A stretch of DNA of 64,000 bases from Allobogoriella alba (GTDB lineage Bacteria > Actinomycetota > Actinomycetes > Actinomycetales > Actinomycetaceae): the NCBI RefSeq assembly GCF_042665525.1, contig NZ_JBHTCQ010000001.1, positions 434,001 to 498,000 of the forward strand, given 5' to 3'. The translations under genes and the position numbers were made by a program. Positions 18,151-26,852 of the stretch are shown piece after piece (position 1 is the first letter of the stretch; each line of letters begins with the position of its first letter). The notes beneath the pieces were generated by a model. It searched no databases and had not been told where the DNA came from. It saw nothing but the letters and a program-made list of their open reading frames with translations.

Positions 18151-19131
18151 ATGAGCGCGCAGCCACCAGCCGAGCCGCTGGCAGCCGAGTCCGGCGAGCC
18201 GCGGGTCGCCATCCTCGCGGGCGGCCTGTCCCACGAGCGCGAGGTTTCCGTGCGCTCGGGGCGTCGGGTGGCCGGCGTCCTGCGCGACGAAGGGCTCGAG
18301 GTCGAGGTGCTCGACGTCGATGCCGCCCTGCTCCCGCGTCTCGCCGAGATGCGGCCCGACGTCGTGTGGCCGCTCGTCCACGGGTCCACCGGGGAGGACG
18401 GGTCCCTGCAGAACCTGCTCGAGCTCGTCGGAGTGCCGTTCGTCGGCAGCCGGGCGACAGCGTGCCGGCTCGCGTCCAACAAGCCGGTCGCGAAGGCGTT
18501 GCTGCACCAGGCGGGCCTCCCGACGCCTGCCCACGCGGCGCTTCCCCAGTCGATGTTCCGGGAGGTGGGCGCCCGGACGGTCCTCGACGTCGTCGCCCGC
18601 GACCTCGGCCTGCCCCTCGCGGTCAAGCCGGCGGCGGGAGGCTCGGCACTCGGGGTGACGGTGGTCGAGGAGGTCGATCGGCTACCCGACGCCATGGTCG
18701 GCTGTTTCGCCTACGGGGACGTCGCCCTCCTCGAGCGCGCGGTCTCCGGCGTCGAGGTCGCCGTCTCGGTGATCGACGTCGAGGGCGAGCCACGCGCCCT
18801 ACCGGCCGTCGAGATCGTGACCGACGGACCGTACGACTACGACGCGCGCTACAACCCGGGACGGAGCGAGTACTTCGTCCCGGCACGCCTCGACGCGGCC
18901 CAGACGGCGACCGTCCACGAGCTCGCCGTAGCCGTGCACCGCACGCTCGGGCTGCGACACCTCTCCCGGACCGACATCATCCTCGACGCCGACGGCGTCG
19001 CCTGGTTCCTCGACGTCAACGTCGCCCCGGGGATGACCGAGACGTCGCTGTTCCCGCAGGCGGCGCACGCCGACGAGCGCACGCTGGCGGACATCTACCT
19101 CGCCATCGTGCGCGCAGCGTCCCGGGGGTGA
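18151..19131 (+). CDS. D-alanine-D-alanine ligase-like ATP-grasp protein
   Basis: A 326-residue ATP-grasp ligase of the Ddl family. Visible motifs are ILAGGLSHEREVSVRSG (first D-Ala site), HGSTGEDGSLQNLL, AVKPAAGGSALGV (ATP loop) and the C-terminal FLDVNVAPGMTETSLFPQ. Two differences from typical Ddl: the GSS of the ATP loop is GSA, and the metal-binding Glu of the ExN motif is Asp 288 (Asn 290 kept). It follows the aminotransferase by 11 bp and ends 13 bp from the converging parB. Many relatives keep this Ddl-like gene beside parB and a separate housekeeping ddl elsewhere, so this may be a paralogue with another substrate (inference). Confidence 0.88.
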   Translation: MSAQPPAEPLAAESGEPRVAILAGGLSHEREVSVRSGRRVAGVLRDEGLEVEVLDVDAALLPRLAEMRPDVVWPLVHGSTGEDGSLQNLLELVGVPFVGSRATACRLASNKPVAKALLHQAGLPTPAHAALPQSMFREVGARTVLDVVARDLGLPLAVKPAAGGSALGVTVVEEVDRLPDAMVGCFAYGDVALLERAVSGVEVAVSVIDVEGEPRALPAVEIVTDGPYDYDARYNPGRSEYFVPARLDAAQTATVHELAVAVHRTLGLRHLSRTDIILDADGVAWFLDVNVAPGMTETSLFPQAAHADERTLADIYLAIVRAASRG

Positions 19132-19144
19132 CGTTCCGCGATCG

Positions 19145-20452
19145 TCAGCTCGAGGCGGGCACGTGATCCTCGCCCGGCGCGAGGACGTCGAGGATCCGGT
19201 TGAGGTCGTCGACTGAAGCGAACTCGATCGCGATCTTGCCTTTACGCTGACCGAGGTTGACCTTGACCCGGGTGTCCAGCCGGTCCGAGAGCCGCGTCGC
19301 CAGCCTGTTCAGGTCCTCGGTGTGCGCGTTCGTTCGAGGCCGGCGCCGCATCTCCGGATTCACGGGCTCGTCCCCGAGCGCCACGATCTCCTCGGTGGCG
19401 CGCACGCTGAGGCCCTCGGCGACGATCTTCTGCGCCAGGCGCTCCATGGCGCCGCCGTCGGACAGCCCCAGCAAAGCCCGGGCATGACCGGCCGAGAGGA
19501 CCCCAGCGGCGACCCGACGCTGAACCAAGGGGGGCAGCTTCATCAGGCGAAGGGTGTTCGAGATCTGCGGGCGGGACCGCGCGATCCTCGTGGCGAGCTC
19601 GTCGTGCGTGCAGCCGAAGTCCTCCAGCAGCTGGTTGTACGCGGCGGCCTCCTCCAGCGGGTTCAGGTCCGACCTGTGGAGGTTCTCGAGCAGGGCGTCA
19701 CGCAGCAGGTCCCCGTCGCTCGTGTCGCGAACGATCGCGGGGACCGTGTCGTTGCCGGCCATCCTGGATGCGCGCCAGCGGCGCTCGCCCATGATCAGCT
19801 CGTACTCCGCACCGTCCTCGGTGGCGTCGGGTAGACGGCGCACCACCACGGGCTGCAGCACACCGACCTCGCGGATCGAGGCGGCAAGCTCGTCGAGCTC
19901 TTCCTCGTCGAACACCTCACGGGGCTGCCGCGTGTTCGGCGTGATCTGGTCGACCGGAAGCTCGGCGAAGGTTGCGCCGGGCACTGGCACGAGTTCCTCG
20001 TCCGTCCCGGACGCGTCCTGGTCGCGGGACGAGTCCCGCCTCGTCGGCGCACCCGCCTCCCGCTCCGCGCGCGCAGCCTTCTTGGATGCCGCCGACCGAC
20101 CGGACGTGCTCTCCTCGGCATCCCCCGGCGTGTCGTCGGTGGTCTGGCTCGACATCACCTCGACCTTGGGCATCTCTGCACGCTTCCTGGAGGTGCCCTT
20201 GCCGTTGGCGGACCGGTTCTTGGTCCGCCGCTTGCCAGGCTCCATGAGCGACCGGGTAGAGGACTTCTTTCCGTCGTCGCCGTCGGGCGCAGACTCCTCG
20301 CCCGACGGCGCCGATCCCGGGAAGAAGATGTCCGTCGGCCGGCTGAGCGTCGCCACCGTTGCCCCCGATTCGGCCGGCTCTGCCGTCTCGGCTGGAGCGG
20401 ACGGGATCAGGGCTCCGATCCCACGGCCGAGGCCTCGACGCTTCTCACTCAT
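19145..20452 (-). CDS. parB: Chromosome-partitioning protein ParB
   Basis: CTPase clamp that loads at parS sites and spreads to form the origin segregation complex. The 435-residue protein opens with the conserved MSEKRRGLGRGIGALIP tip that contacts ParA, has a ~150-residue charged low-complexity linker, then the ParB core: LPVDQITPNTRQPREVF, the CTP-binding GERRWRASRMAG, the helix-turn-helix (TRIARSRPQISNTLRLMKLP) and a C-terminal dimerisation segment. The linker makes it about 80-100 residues longer than most ParBs. It overlaps the end of parA by 4 bp. Cognate parS sites lie upstream of parA. Confidence 0.97.
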   Translation of the reverse strand: MSEKRRGLGRGIGALIPSAPAETAEPAESGATVATLSRPTDIFFPGSAPSGEESAPDGDDGKKSSTRSLMEPGKRRTKNRSANGKGTSRKRAEMPKVEVMSSQTTDDTPGDAEESTSGRSAASKKAARAEREAGAPTRRDSSRDQDASGTDEELVPVPGATFAELPVDQITPNTRQPREVFDEEELDELAASIREVGVLQPVVVRRLPDATEDGAEYELIMGERRWRASRMAGNDTVPAIVRDTSDGDLLRDALLENLHRSDLNPLEEAAAYNQLLEDFGCTHDELATRIARSRPQISNTLRLMKLPPLVQRRVAAGVLSAGHARALLGLSDGGAMERLAQKIVAEGLSVRATEEIVALGDEPVNPEMRRRPRTNAHTEDLNRLATRLSDRLDTRVKVNLGQRKGKIAIEFASVDDLNRILDVLAPGEDHVPASS

Positions 20453-21477
20453 GAGTTCTCCTTCTCGGCGGTTGCCGACTCAACGGGCGTGGCGGCTCGA
20501 GCCGCGATCTCCTTGGCTGCCTCCAGGTAGGCCAGCGCGCCGGTCGAGCCGGCGTCGTACGTGAGCACGGTCTGGCCGTAGCTCGGCGCCTCTGAGATCC
20601 GCACGGAGCGCGGAATCGTGGCGTCGAGCGTCTGCGCGGGGAAGTGCTGGCGCACCTCCGCGGCAACCTCGCGAGCGAGGTTCGTGCGCTTGTCGAACAT
20701 TGTCAACAATATTGTTGACACGTGGAGCTCTGGATTCAGGTGTCCCCGAATGAGCTCGATGTTCTTCAGCAGCTGACTCAGCCCTTCTAGGGCGTAGTAC
20801 TCGCACTGGATCGGAATGATGACTTCACGTGCCGCCACGAACGCGTTGATGGTCAGCAGGCCAAGACTTGGTGGGCAGTCGACGATGATGTAGTCGAAGC
20901 GCGGCTCATCGTTCTCGTCCCGCCAGTCCATGTGATCACGCAGCGCGTTACGTAGCCGGTTCTCGCGCGCCACCATCGAGACCAGCTCGATCTCGGCACC
21001 TGACAGATCGATGGTCGCCGGGGCTCCGTACAGTCCAGGGATCTCCTCGCACGGCTGGATCACATCCGACAGGGGCACGTCGTCGATCACCACGTCGTAG
21101 ATCGATGGCGTGCCTGCGTGGTGCTCGAGTCCGAGTGCCGTCGACGCATTGCCCTGCGGGTCGTTGTCGATCACGAGGACGTTCAGGCCACCCGTTGCCA
21201 ACGCGGCAGCGATGTTCACCGCGGTGGTCGTCTTGCCCACGCCGCCCTTCTGGTTCGCGATCGTGAAGATCCGGGTCTCCGATGGCTTCTCGAATGTCGC
21301 CCCGTGTAGCTGGATCCGCTTACGCGCATCCTCCGCCAGCTGCGCCGCGAGAGGAGTGGTGTCATCCGCCTCGGGGACGGACCGCAGCAGTGCCGCTCGC
21401 CGCCGGTCGTCGGGGCCGACAGCGCTCTGACCTGCGCCGATGCTCCCGCCCGTGACGGAATTCTCGTGGGAAGACAC
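20449..21477 (-). CDS. parA: Chromosome-partitioning ATPase ParA (Soj)
   Basis: Walker-type ATPase that moves the ParB-parS complex to the cell pole or quarter. The 342-residue product has the deviant Walker A FTIANQKGGVGKTTTAVN, the switch region VIDNDPQGNASTALG and Walker B YIIVDCPPSLGLLTINA. About 65 residues precede the ATPase fold, common in Actinobacteria. The GTG at 21477 has AAGGGGA close upstream; in-frame translation upstream of it contains parS sequence and is not believable as protein. Co-transcribed with parB (4-bp overlap). Confidence 0.97.
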   Translation of the reverse strand: MSSHENSVTGGSIGAGQSAVGPDDRRRAALLRSVPEADDTTPLAAQLAEDARKRIQLHGATFEKPSETRIFTIANQKGGVGKTTTAVNIAAALATGGLNVLVIDNDPQGNASTALGLEHHAGTPSIYDVVIDDVPLSDVIQPCEEIPGLYGAPATIDLSGAEIELVSMVARENRLRNALRDHMDWRDENDEPRFDYIIVDCPPSLGLLTINAFVAAREVIIPIQCEYYALEGLSQLLKNIELIRGHLNPELHVSTILLTMFDKRTNLAREVAAEVRQHFPAQTLDATIPRSVRISEAPSYGQTVLTYDAGSTGALAYLEAAKEIAARAATPVESATAEKENS

Positions 21478-21592
21478 GTGGTCCCCTTCATTCGATGACC
21501 TGGTCTCGGGCAATCGTAAGCGAGGAGACCCACCTCGCCGCGGAGGTGTCCAGCGAGTCGTCTGCACCCTGTGCGCGTGACGCCGGCGCCGT

Positions 21593-21606
21593 GTTTCACG
21601 TGGAAC
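21593..21606 (+). promoter_or_regulatory. parS site 1
   Basis: GTTTCACGTGGAAC, matching the 14-bp core of the bacterial parS consensus; 116 bp upstream of the parA start. Extended form TGTTTCACGTGGAACT. Confidence 0.93.
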
Positions 21607-21706
21607 TAGGGGACGGTCATCACAACGGTATCCGCGGTGCATACCCGCCGGTTTCACGTGAGCCTTGGGCAGGTCCTCGGCAGTGTTCGCGGCCAGACAT
21701 GTGCCC

Positions 21707-21720
21707 GTTTCACGTGGAAC
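21707..21720 (+). promoter_or_regulatory. parS site 2
   Basis: GTTTCACGTGGAAC. Its start lies 19 bp before that of the next site; the pair sits on nearly the same helical face (about two turns). Confidence 0.93.
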
Positions 21721-21725
21721 GCCCA

Positions 21726-21739
21726 GTTTCACGTGGAAC
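21726..21739 (+). promoter_or_regulatory. parS site 3
   Basis: GTTTCACGTGGAAC, second member of a closely spaced pair (only five bases between sites). Confidence 0.93.
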
Positions 21740-21979
21740 GCTCAGTGCCGCGACCGCGACCGAGTTGCGCCACCGCAGCCGACACACCATTCGTCGGCGC
21801 CCCGAAGAGGGCCGATCGCGCGGTGTAGCTGTGCAGCAGTCACGCCGGGCCACGACCAGGCGGACCCACCACCGCGCCGTCCCGGTCCGACCGCATCTGC
21901 CCCCGTTCCGATGGTGCCAGCGACCGCCCGTGCCCCGGCTTTGGGATCGTCACCACTCGTCCTGCTCGCGCCGGGCCGC

Positions 21980-21993
21980 GTTCCACGTGGAAC
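21980..21993. promoter_or_regulatory. parS site 4 (perfect palindrome)
   Basis: GTTCCACGTGGAAC, a fully symmetric version of the parS core. Confidence 0.9.
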
Positions 21994-22259
21994 CAGGCGC
22001 CGCAGAGGCGGCCTTGGCGCGTTCGGTAGCGGACGGCCCAGAGTTGCCCGTCGGTCAGGCACGGAAAGGCCTGCACCACGCAGTCACCGACGAGAACTCT
22101 TTGCCGTGTCCACATCCAACGCCTGTCGCCCCACGAGGAGCGCGTCGGCCCCTTGTCGAGGGGAGGTGGGAGCGCTCACGTCGATCGCTGCTCCGACCAC
22201 ACGAATGCACATACCCGACCCAGTGCCCGCACCGATGGTGGTCTCTACTCCGGATACAT

Positions 22260-22273
22260 GTTTCACGTGGAAC
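22260..22273 (+). promoter_or_regulatory. parS site 5
   Basis: GTTTCACGTGGAAC; extended form TGTTTCACGTGGAACC. Confidence 0.93.
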
Positions 22274-22814
22274 CGCGCACTAGCCCTGTCCCAATCATCC
22301 GCGCGGCACACACCAGTGTCTGGCGCACGCCGTTCTTGTCGTACGGCAAGCGGCGCAACACTGGCGTCCGGGCCCACCGGGTGCTTCCGCCGCGACGCGC
22401 ACGGGCTGAACGGCGGCACCGCGGCATAGCTGTGGCCACCAGGCGCCGCATCGTGGCCCTTCTCCCAGTCGCAATACCTCTGGCCTTAACGTCACGAACA
22501 CCCACGACCACCGGGGTGCTCTGTGCACAGCCGAGGCCCCCCATCCATCGCCGCCATCGCGCTTAGCCGGCCGCTTGGTGCGCAGTCGCGGCATCGTCGC
22601 GCCACGCCAGTCGCGTTGCGCAAGGAATGGACTTCTCCTAGGACCGGCCGCCCCAGGGAACGGATGTCTCGAGGGCTATCGCCGTCGACAACAGATCACG
22701 TTCGTATCGCGATCACTGTCCCCAGCGGCTCTCACAGGGCGGCTCCCGCTGGGCTCGCAGGCGTTCCTGAATCACCTTCGTGACGCAACAGCGTGCCCTC
22801 AGCCGCTGCACGTG

Positions 22815-22828
22815 GTTCCACGTGAAAC
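22815..22828 (-). promoter_or_regulatory. parS site 6 (opposite orientation)
   Basis: GTTCCACGTGAAAC on the plus strand, that is GTTTCACGTGGAAC on the minus strand. Confidence 0.92.
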
Positions 22829-23085
22829 CGGACCGATTGCGCTCAGCTGGACGACGCCACCGGACCAGAACTCCACGGGGGACCGCTTCCGTCACGCCGA
22901 CCAGTGAGTTCCTGACCCCGTCTCACCCGGCTTCATATGGGCCCGCGATCCTTGCTCGCTGGTCCGTTGGGCGCCACCTTTGTGACTTGGCCCGCCGCTA
23001 CGGCTCAGGGCATCGCCACTGCCTCTTCTTCGGTCGCCAGTCCGCACGGACGCAGTCGATCAGCCGCCTGCGCCGGTACTCGCAG

Positions 23086-23099
23086 GTTCCACGTGGAAC
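23086..23099. promoter_or_regulatory. parS site 7 (perfect palindrome)
   Basis: GTTCCACGTGGAAC, the same symmetric form as site 4. Confidence 0.9.
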
Positions 23100-23774
23100 G
23101 GCCCTCTCGCCGCAACGAGCGTGTGCCTTCCGCGAGCACCGCCCCGACGGGTCCACTGCGGCACGGTCCTCCGGGTCCTCTGCGCCTGCCTACGTCGCCG
23201 ACCATGGCCAGTCCATCCGTGGCGTCGGCATGAACCAGGAGAGCGGGCGATACGGGCCGTGCTTCGACGCACTAGACAGGAACAGGTCCGCTAAACGGAA
23301 CTCGCTGCCGACGATTCACGTGATACACCCTCCCAGACGGTCGGAACGAAAGGGTGCGGATCATTCGAGTTGCGAAGCCGCATCCAGCGGGCATCGAGAC
23401 TTCGTCGCAGTCGCGCGCGGCGCCGGTGTCATGTTCCGGCGGTTCAGGATCTGGCCTCGCGACGTTGTTGCGACGCTACGTACGTCACCGACGGTCACGT
23501 CGCACGTCGACTCCTCACCGCTGCCCTCCAAGCACATCGCCAGCCGGCCCACGTCATGGCCGCTGAGCTCATTCCGATCCGTATAGCTCCGTCTCTCTCG
23601 AGCGTGAGACTGTCCCGGTCACTGCCGCGGGATCAGGCGTACACACCCGTGGCGGTACGACGATCCTGTTCCGTAGGTCGTCGGAACCCTCTGGCCGAGC
23701 TGTGTCGGGCATCGAGCTTCCGTGCCGGAGTTGTGAGCTTGCACTGTCCTCGCATCCCCGCATAGGGCGCCCGT

Positions 23775-23788
23775 GTTTCACGTGGAAC
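23775..23788 (+). promoter_or_regulatory. parS site 8
   Basis: GTTTCACGTGGAAC; extended form TGTTTCACGTGGAACG. The last strong site, about 255 bp from the rsmG stop. Confidence 0.93.
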
Positions 23789-24043
23789 GGAGACGCTCCG
23801 ATTCGCACGCCGAGGTGGGAAACGGTGCACCAACGTGGTGCACCCCCGTAACGGGTCGACGCGCGCGACGTGGAACGTGTGACAACCGAGGAGACGAGAA
23901 GGCCCTCGTCCCCAAAATATCCCTGAAACGGGCGTCCGGGCCGATACCGGCTCATGAGGCGCCGCTGAGCGGTGGCGACGCCACAGCCTCGCACACCCGA
24001 TGCAATTAGGACGAGTACCGTCTGGAATACGCTTTCCCGTGCG

Positions 24044-24682
24044 TCAGCCGCGCTTCTCGACCACGACAACCGTGGTCGGCTCGCCGCCGGCCAAGGGCGC
24101 GACACTCTCCACGCGAACGTCAACGCCCCCGAGCTTTCGGAGCACGTACTTGGCCGCGTCGACCTCCGCGGCCGCGCGCTGGCCCTTGAGCGCGACAAGG
24201 CGCCCACCGCCACGGACGAGCGGCAGCGTCCACCTGGCGAGCTTGTCCATCGCAGCGACTGCACGTGCCGTCACCGCGTCGAAGGCGATCTTCTTGTGGA
24301 GCTCCTCCGCCCTCGCCTGGTGGATCGTGACGTTGTCCAGGCCGAGCTCGTCCACCACGTCGGTCAGCCACGCCACTCGACGCTCCATGGGCTCGACCAG
24401 ATGCATCTCGACGTCCGGCCGCATGGCCGCCAGCACCACACCCGGGAAGCCGGCCCCAGATCCGACGTCGGCGACCTCGCTGTCCGGATGGATGAACGGC
24501 GCAACCGCCGCAGAGTTGACGAGGTGACGGGTCCACAGCCGCGGGAGCTCACGCGGACCGATCAGTCCCCGAAGCTCACCCTCTTCGACCAGCAGCCGCG
24601 CGAAGTGCTCCACCGGCGCCCAGCCGAGACCGAAGAGGGCCCGGACCTCCTCGGTCGGGACCTCGACGGGGTCCGACGTCAT
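24044..24682 (-). CDS. rsmG: 16S rRNA (guanine-N7)-methyltransferase RsmG
   Basis: Methylates N7 of the guanine equivalent to G527 in 16S rRNA using S-adenosylmethionine. The 212-residue protein has the GidB hallmarks: LWTRHLVNSAAV, the SAM loop VADVGSGAGFPG, the acidic VEPMERR turn, and VTARAVAAMDKLARW. ATG at 24682 overlaps the jag stop by one base, placing it at the end of the rpmH-rnpA-yidD-yidC-jag-rsmG series. In several actinobacteria its loss gives low-level streptomycin resistance (known for the family). Confidence 0.96.
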   Translation of the reverse strand: MTSDPVEVPTEEVRALFGLGWAPVEHFARLLVEEGELRGLIGPRELPRLWTRHLVNSAAVAPFIHPDSEVADVGSGAGFPGVVLAAMRPDVEMHLVEPMERRVAWLTDVVDELGLDNVTIHQARAEELHKKIAFDAVTARAVAAMDKLARWTLPLVRGGGRLVALKGQRAAAEVDAAKYVLRKLGGVDVRVESVAPLAGGEPTTVVVVEKRG

Positions 24683-25200
24683 CAGGCCGGGTAGATGACG
24701 ACGTGCCGCTCGGGCTCCGCGCCCTCGGAGTCGCTCACGAGTCCTGCTGCGGCGACGACGTCGTGAACCACCTTGCGCTCGAAGGGGTTCATCGCAAGCA
24801 GGTCGCGCCGCTCACCGGAGGACCGCACCTCGGCGATGGCCTCCTCGGCGATTCGCGTCAGCTCGGCCTTGCGGCCGCGACGGAACCCCGCGATGTCCAG
24901 CATCAGGCGGCTCCGCACCCCGGTCTTCGCCTGCACGGCCAGGCGCGTCAGCTCCTGGACCGCGTCGAGGACCTCGCCGTCGTCCCCGACGAGGCGCTTC
25001 AGCCAACGGGAGCCGTCCTCCTCGGAGACGATCTCCACCGCAGCCCGGCCGTGGTCGACGTCGATGTCGATGTCGCCGTCGAGGTCGGCGATGTCCAACA
25101 GCTCCTCGAGGTAGTCGGCGGCGATCTCGCCTTCCTCCTCGAGCCGCTTGATGTCCGCCGGCTCCGTGCTGTCGGCGACGGCCTGGGTCTCCTCGCTCAC
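24682..25200 (-). CDS. jag: Jag/SpoIIIJ-associated RNA-binding protein (KH-R3H)
   Basis: Cytoplasmic RNA-binding protein encoded next to YidC; exact role unsettled, linked elsewhere to wall-growth control (KhpB/EloR). The 172-residue form has an acidic leader, a KH-type domain (YLEELLDIADLDGDIDIDVD...RLVGDDGEVLDAVQELTRL) and an R3H domain (NPFERKVVHDVVA). The separate Jag-N domain of Firmicutes is missing, as usual in Actinobacteria. GTG at 25200 has a strong AGAGGA site; a GTG at 25266 would overlap yidC and lacks a ribosome site. Confidence 0.93.
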   Translation of the reverse strand: MSEETQAVADSTEPADIKRLEEEGEIAADYLEELLDIADLDGDIDIDVDHGRAAVEIVSEEDGSRWLKRLVGDDGEVLDAVQELTRLAVQAKTGVRSRLMLDIAGFRRGRKAELTRIAEEAIAEVRSSGERRDLLAMNPFERKVVHDVVAAAGLVSDSEGAEPERHVVIYPA

Positions 25201-25258
25201 GTCAGTCGTTCCTCTTCTCTCGATGCCGTCGTGCGGCTGGGTCGGTGCCGAGCCGGTG

Positions 25259-26434
25259 TCAGCCACGGCCGCGGTTCTTCGCCTGTGCCTTGCGCCTCGC
25301 CGCGGCCGCGCGCCGCTGGGCCGCCCGCTCGTCGTACCGCTTCTGCGCGCGCTCCGCGGGCGTGAGGCCGTCCTTGCCGATAGGCCCCTCGTCGGGCGAC
25401 GAACCGGCGTTCTGGCCGTCCTCCGCCTGCCCGTTGGTCGCCGGGCCGGCCGGCTTCGGTTCTCCCGCCTTCTTCGCCCGGTCCTTGCGCTTGGGCTGGA
25501 CCCGCTGCCCCGCGGGCTTGGCCGGCGTGGTCTCCTCGGGCTTGACCTCTTCCTCCTCGGGAGGCAGCCCCTTCTTCGCCCGCTTCTTCGCGATGCGCTC
25601 CTGTCGGGCCTTGTAGGCCTCCGAGCCCGGGGCGGGCTGCTTACGAATGGTGTAGAACTGCTGACCCATCGACCACAGGTTCGAGACGCACCAGTAGATC
25701 AGCACACCGATCGGGAAGTAGACGCCCGAGAAGGCGAAGATCAACGGGAACAGGTACATCAGCATCCGCTGCTGACGTGCCATCGGGTTGTCCAGCGCCG
25801 ACGCCGGCATGTTCTTCATCGTCAGCTGGCGCTGGGTGAGGAACGACGTCGCCGACATGACGACGATGAGGACCGCGGTGACGATCTTGACGCTCATCAG
25901 GTCGGAGCCGAGGAACGTCTCGGAGATCGGAGCACCGAACAGGGTCGAGCTCTCCGCCTGCTGGGCGATCTCCTGCGTGATGGGGCCGATCGAATCCCGT
26001 TCACCGTTCCCGTACTCACCGCGCGAGAGCGGGACCAACGAGCTCAGGACGCGGAACAGAGCGAAGAAGATCGGCATCTGCAGCAGGATCGGCAGGCACG
26101 ACGCGAACGGGTTGGTCCCGTGCTCGCGGTAGAGCGCCATCATCTCCTGCTGCATCTTCTGACGAGACGCCGGGTCCGTCTTGCCCTTGTACTTCTTCTG
26201 CAGCTTCTGCAGGTCGGGCTGGATCAGCTGCATGCCGCGAGCAGCCTTGATCTGCTTGAAAAACAGCGGGATGAGGAGGATCCGGATGACCACGGTCAGG
26301 CCGACGATGGACAGCACCCACGCAAGGCCCGACCCCTCAGAGAAGCCGAGGAACACCAGACCGTCGTGGACTCCCACCATGATCCACGCCACGACCCACT
26401 TCAGCGGGTAGAGGATTGTGTCGAACCAGTCCAT
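25259..26434 (-). CDS. yidC: Membrane protein insertase YidC
   Basis: Inserts and folds inner-membrane proteins, with or without SecYEG. The 391-residue protein has the YidC core: first membrane segment after MDWFDTILYPLKWVV, the cytoplasmic loop with PDLQKLQKKYKGKTDP, then the LPILLQMPIFFALFRVL segment and later membrane segments ending in WSMGQQFYTIRKQ. The C-terminal ~120 residues are a Lys/Arg/Ala-rich cytoplasmic tail likely to bind ribosomes (family knowledge). ATG at 26434 chosen because the protein start is canonical; AGGAG lies 11 bases upstream. Thirteen bp downstream of yidD. Confidence 0.96.
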   Translation of the reverse strand: MDWFDTILYPLKWVVAWIMVGVHDGLVFLGFSEGSGLAWVLSIVGLTVVIRILLIPLFFKQIKAARGMQLIQPDLQKLQKKYKGKTDPASRQKMQQEMMALYREHGTNPFASCLPILLQMPIFFALFRVLSSLVPLSRGEYGNGERDSIGPITQEIAQQAESSTLFGAPISETFLGSDLMSVKIVTAVLIVVMSATSFLTQRQLTMKNMPASALDNPMARQQRMLMYLFPLIFAFSGVYFPIGVLIYWCVSNLWSMGQQFYTIRKQPAPGSEAYKARQERIAKKRAKKGLPPEEEEVKPEETTPAKPAGQRVQPKRKDRAKKAGEPKPAGPATNGQAEDGQNAGSSPDEGPIGKDGLTPAERAQKRYDERAAQRRAAAARRKAQAKNRGRG

Positions 26435-26447
26435 GCGGTGTGTGCTC

Positions 26448-26852
26448 CTAGCTGTCCTGCGGCGCGCGTCCGCGCGCCCCACGCGTATCTACCTCGAGCG
26501 TACGTGCTCGCTCCGTGTGGCCCGAACCGGCCTGAACAGTCAGGCCGTCGTCACCGTCCCCGTCTTCCTGCCATCCGGTGGACCACCGGCCCCGCGGCGG
26601 GACGTGGTCGACGCCGCCTCGGCTCCAGGGATTGCATCGCAGCAGCCGCCACGCCGCGAGTGCGGTGCCCTTGATGAACCCGTGCCGGCGCAACGATCTC
26701 ACGGCGTACGTCGAGCACGAGGGGTAGTACCGGCAGGTTGGCGGCAACCACGGCGAGACGATCGTCTGGTACGCCCGGACCACGAGGACCAAGAGCCAGG
26801 CGAGCGGGTTGCGGGTCGGCCTGCCCTCCGCGGCGCCGTGCCCGGCACTCAT
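26448..26852 (-). CDS. yidD: Membrane protein insertion efficiency factor YidD
   Basis: Small accessory protein found between rnpA and yidC, thought to aid membrane insertion. The 134-residue product contains the family core YQTIVSPWLPPTCRYYPSCS with its three conserved cysteines, then HGFIKGTALAAWRLLRCNPW. The ~50-residue C-terminal tail is acidic and Gly-rich and not part of the family domain. Its start overlaps the end of rnpA by 4 bp. Confidence 0.95.
   Translation of the reverse strand: MSAGHGAAEGRPTRNPLAWLLVLVVRAYQTIVSPWLPPTCRYYPSCSTYAVRSLRRHGFIKGTALAAWRLLRCNPWSRGGVDHVPPRGRWSTGWQEDGDGDDGLTVQAGSGHTERARTLEVDTRGARGRAPQDS

Larger units (their letters stand above)
21478..24043. other. 2.5-kb gene-poor parS field between parA and rsmG
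   Basis: No convincing gene lies here: open frames are short, mutually overlapping, contain parS sequence, and show none of the codon-position bias of the flanking genes. What it holds is a field of eight strong parS sites and two degenerate ones (21651-21664 GTTTCACGTGAGCC, 23313-23326 GATTCACGTGATAC), plus a half-site near 23867. Spacing is irregular, from 19 bp to about 690 bp. Composition is locally less GC-rich, with an AT-rich patch around 23910-23930. In most relatives the parA-rsmG gap is much shorter (general knowledge), so this is an expanded centromere-like segment. Confidence 0.85.

Noticed and set aside
23313..23326. GATTCACGTGATAC counted as a full parS site
   Set aside because: Two or more core positions differ from the consensus; kept only as a degenerate site in the region description.
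21495..23765. Several 100-270 codon open frames in the parA-rsmG gap
   Set aside because: They overlap one another, start without ribosome sites, contain translated parS sequence and show no family resemblance; the gap is better explained as non-coding.
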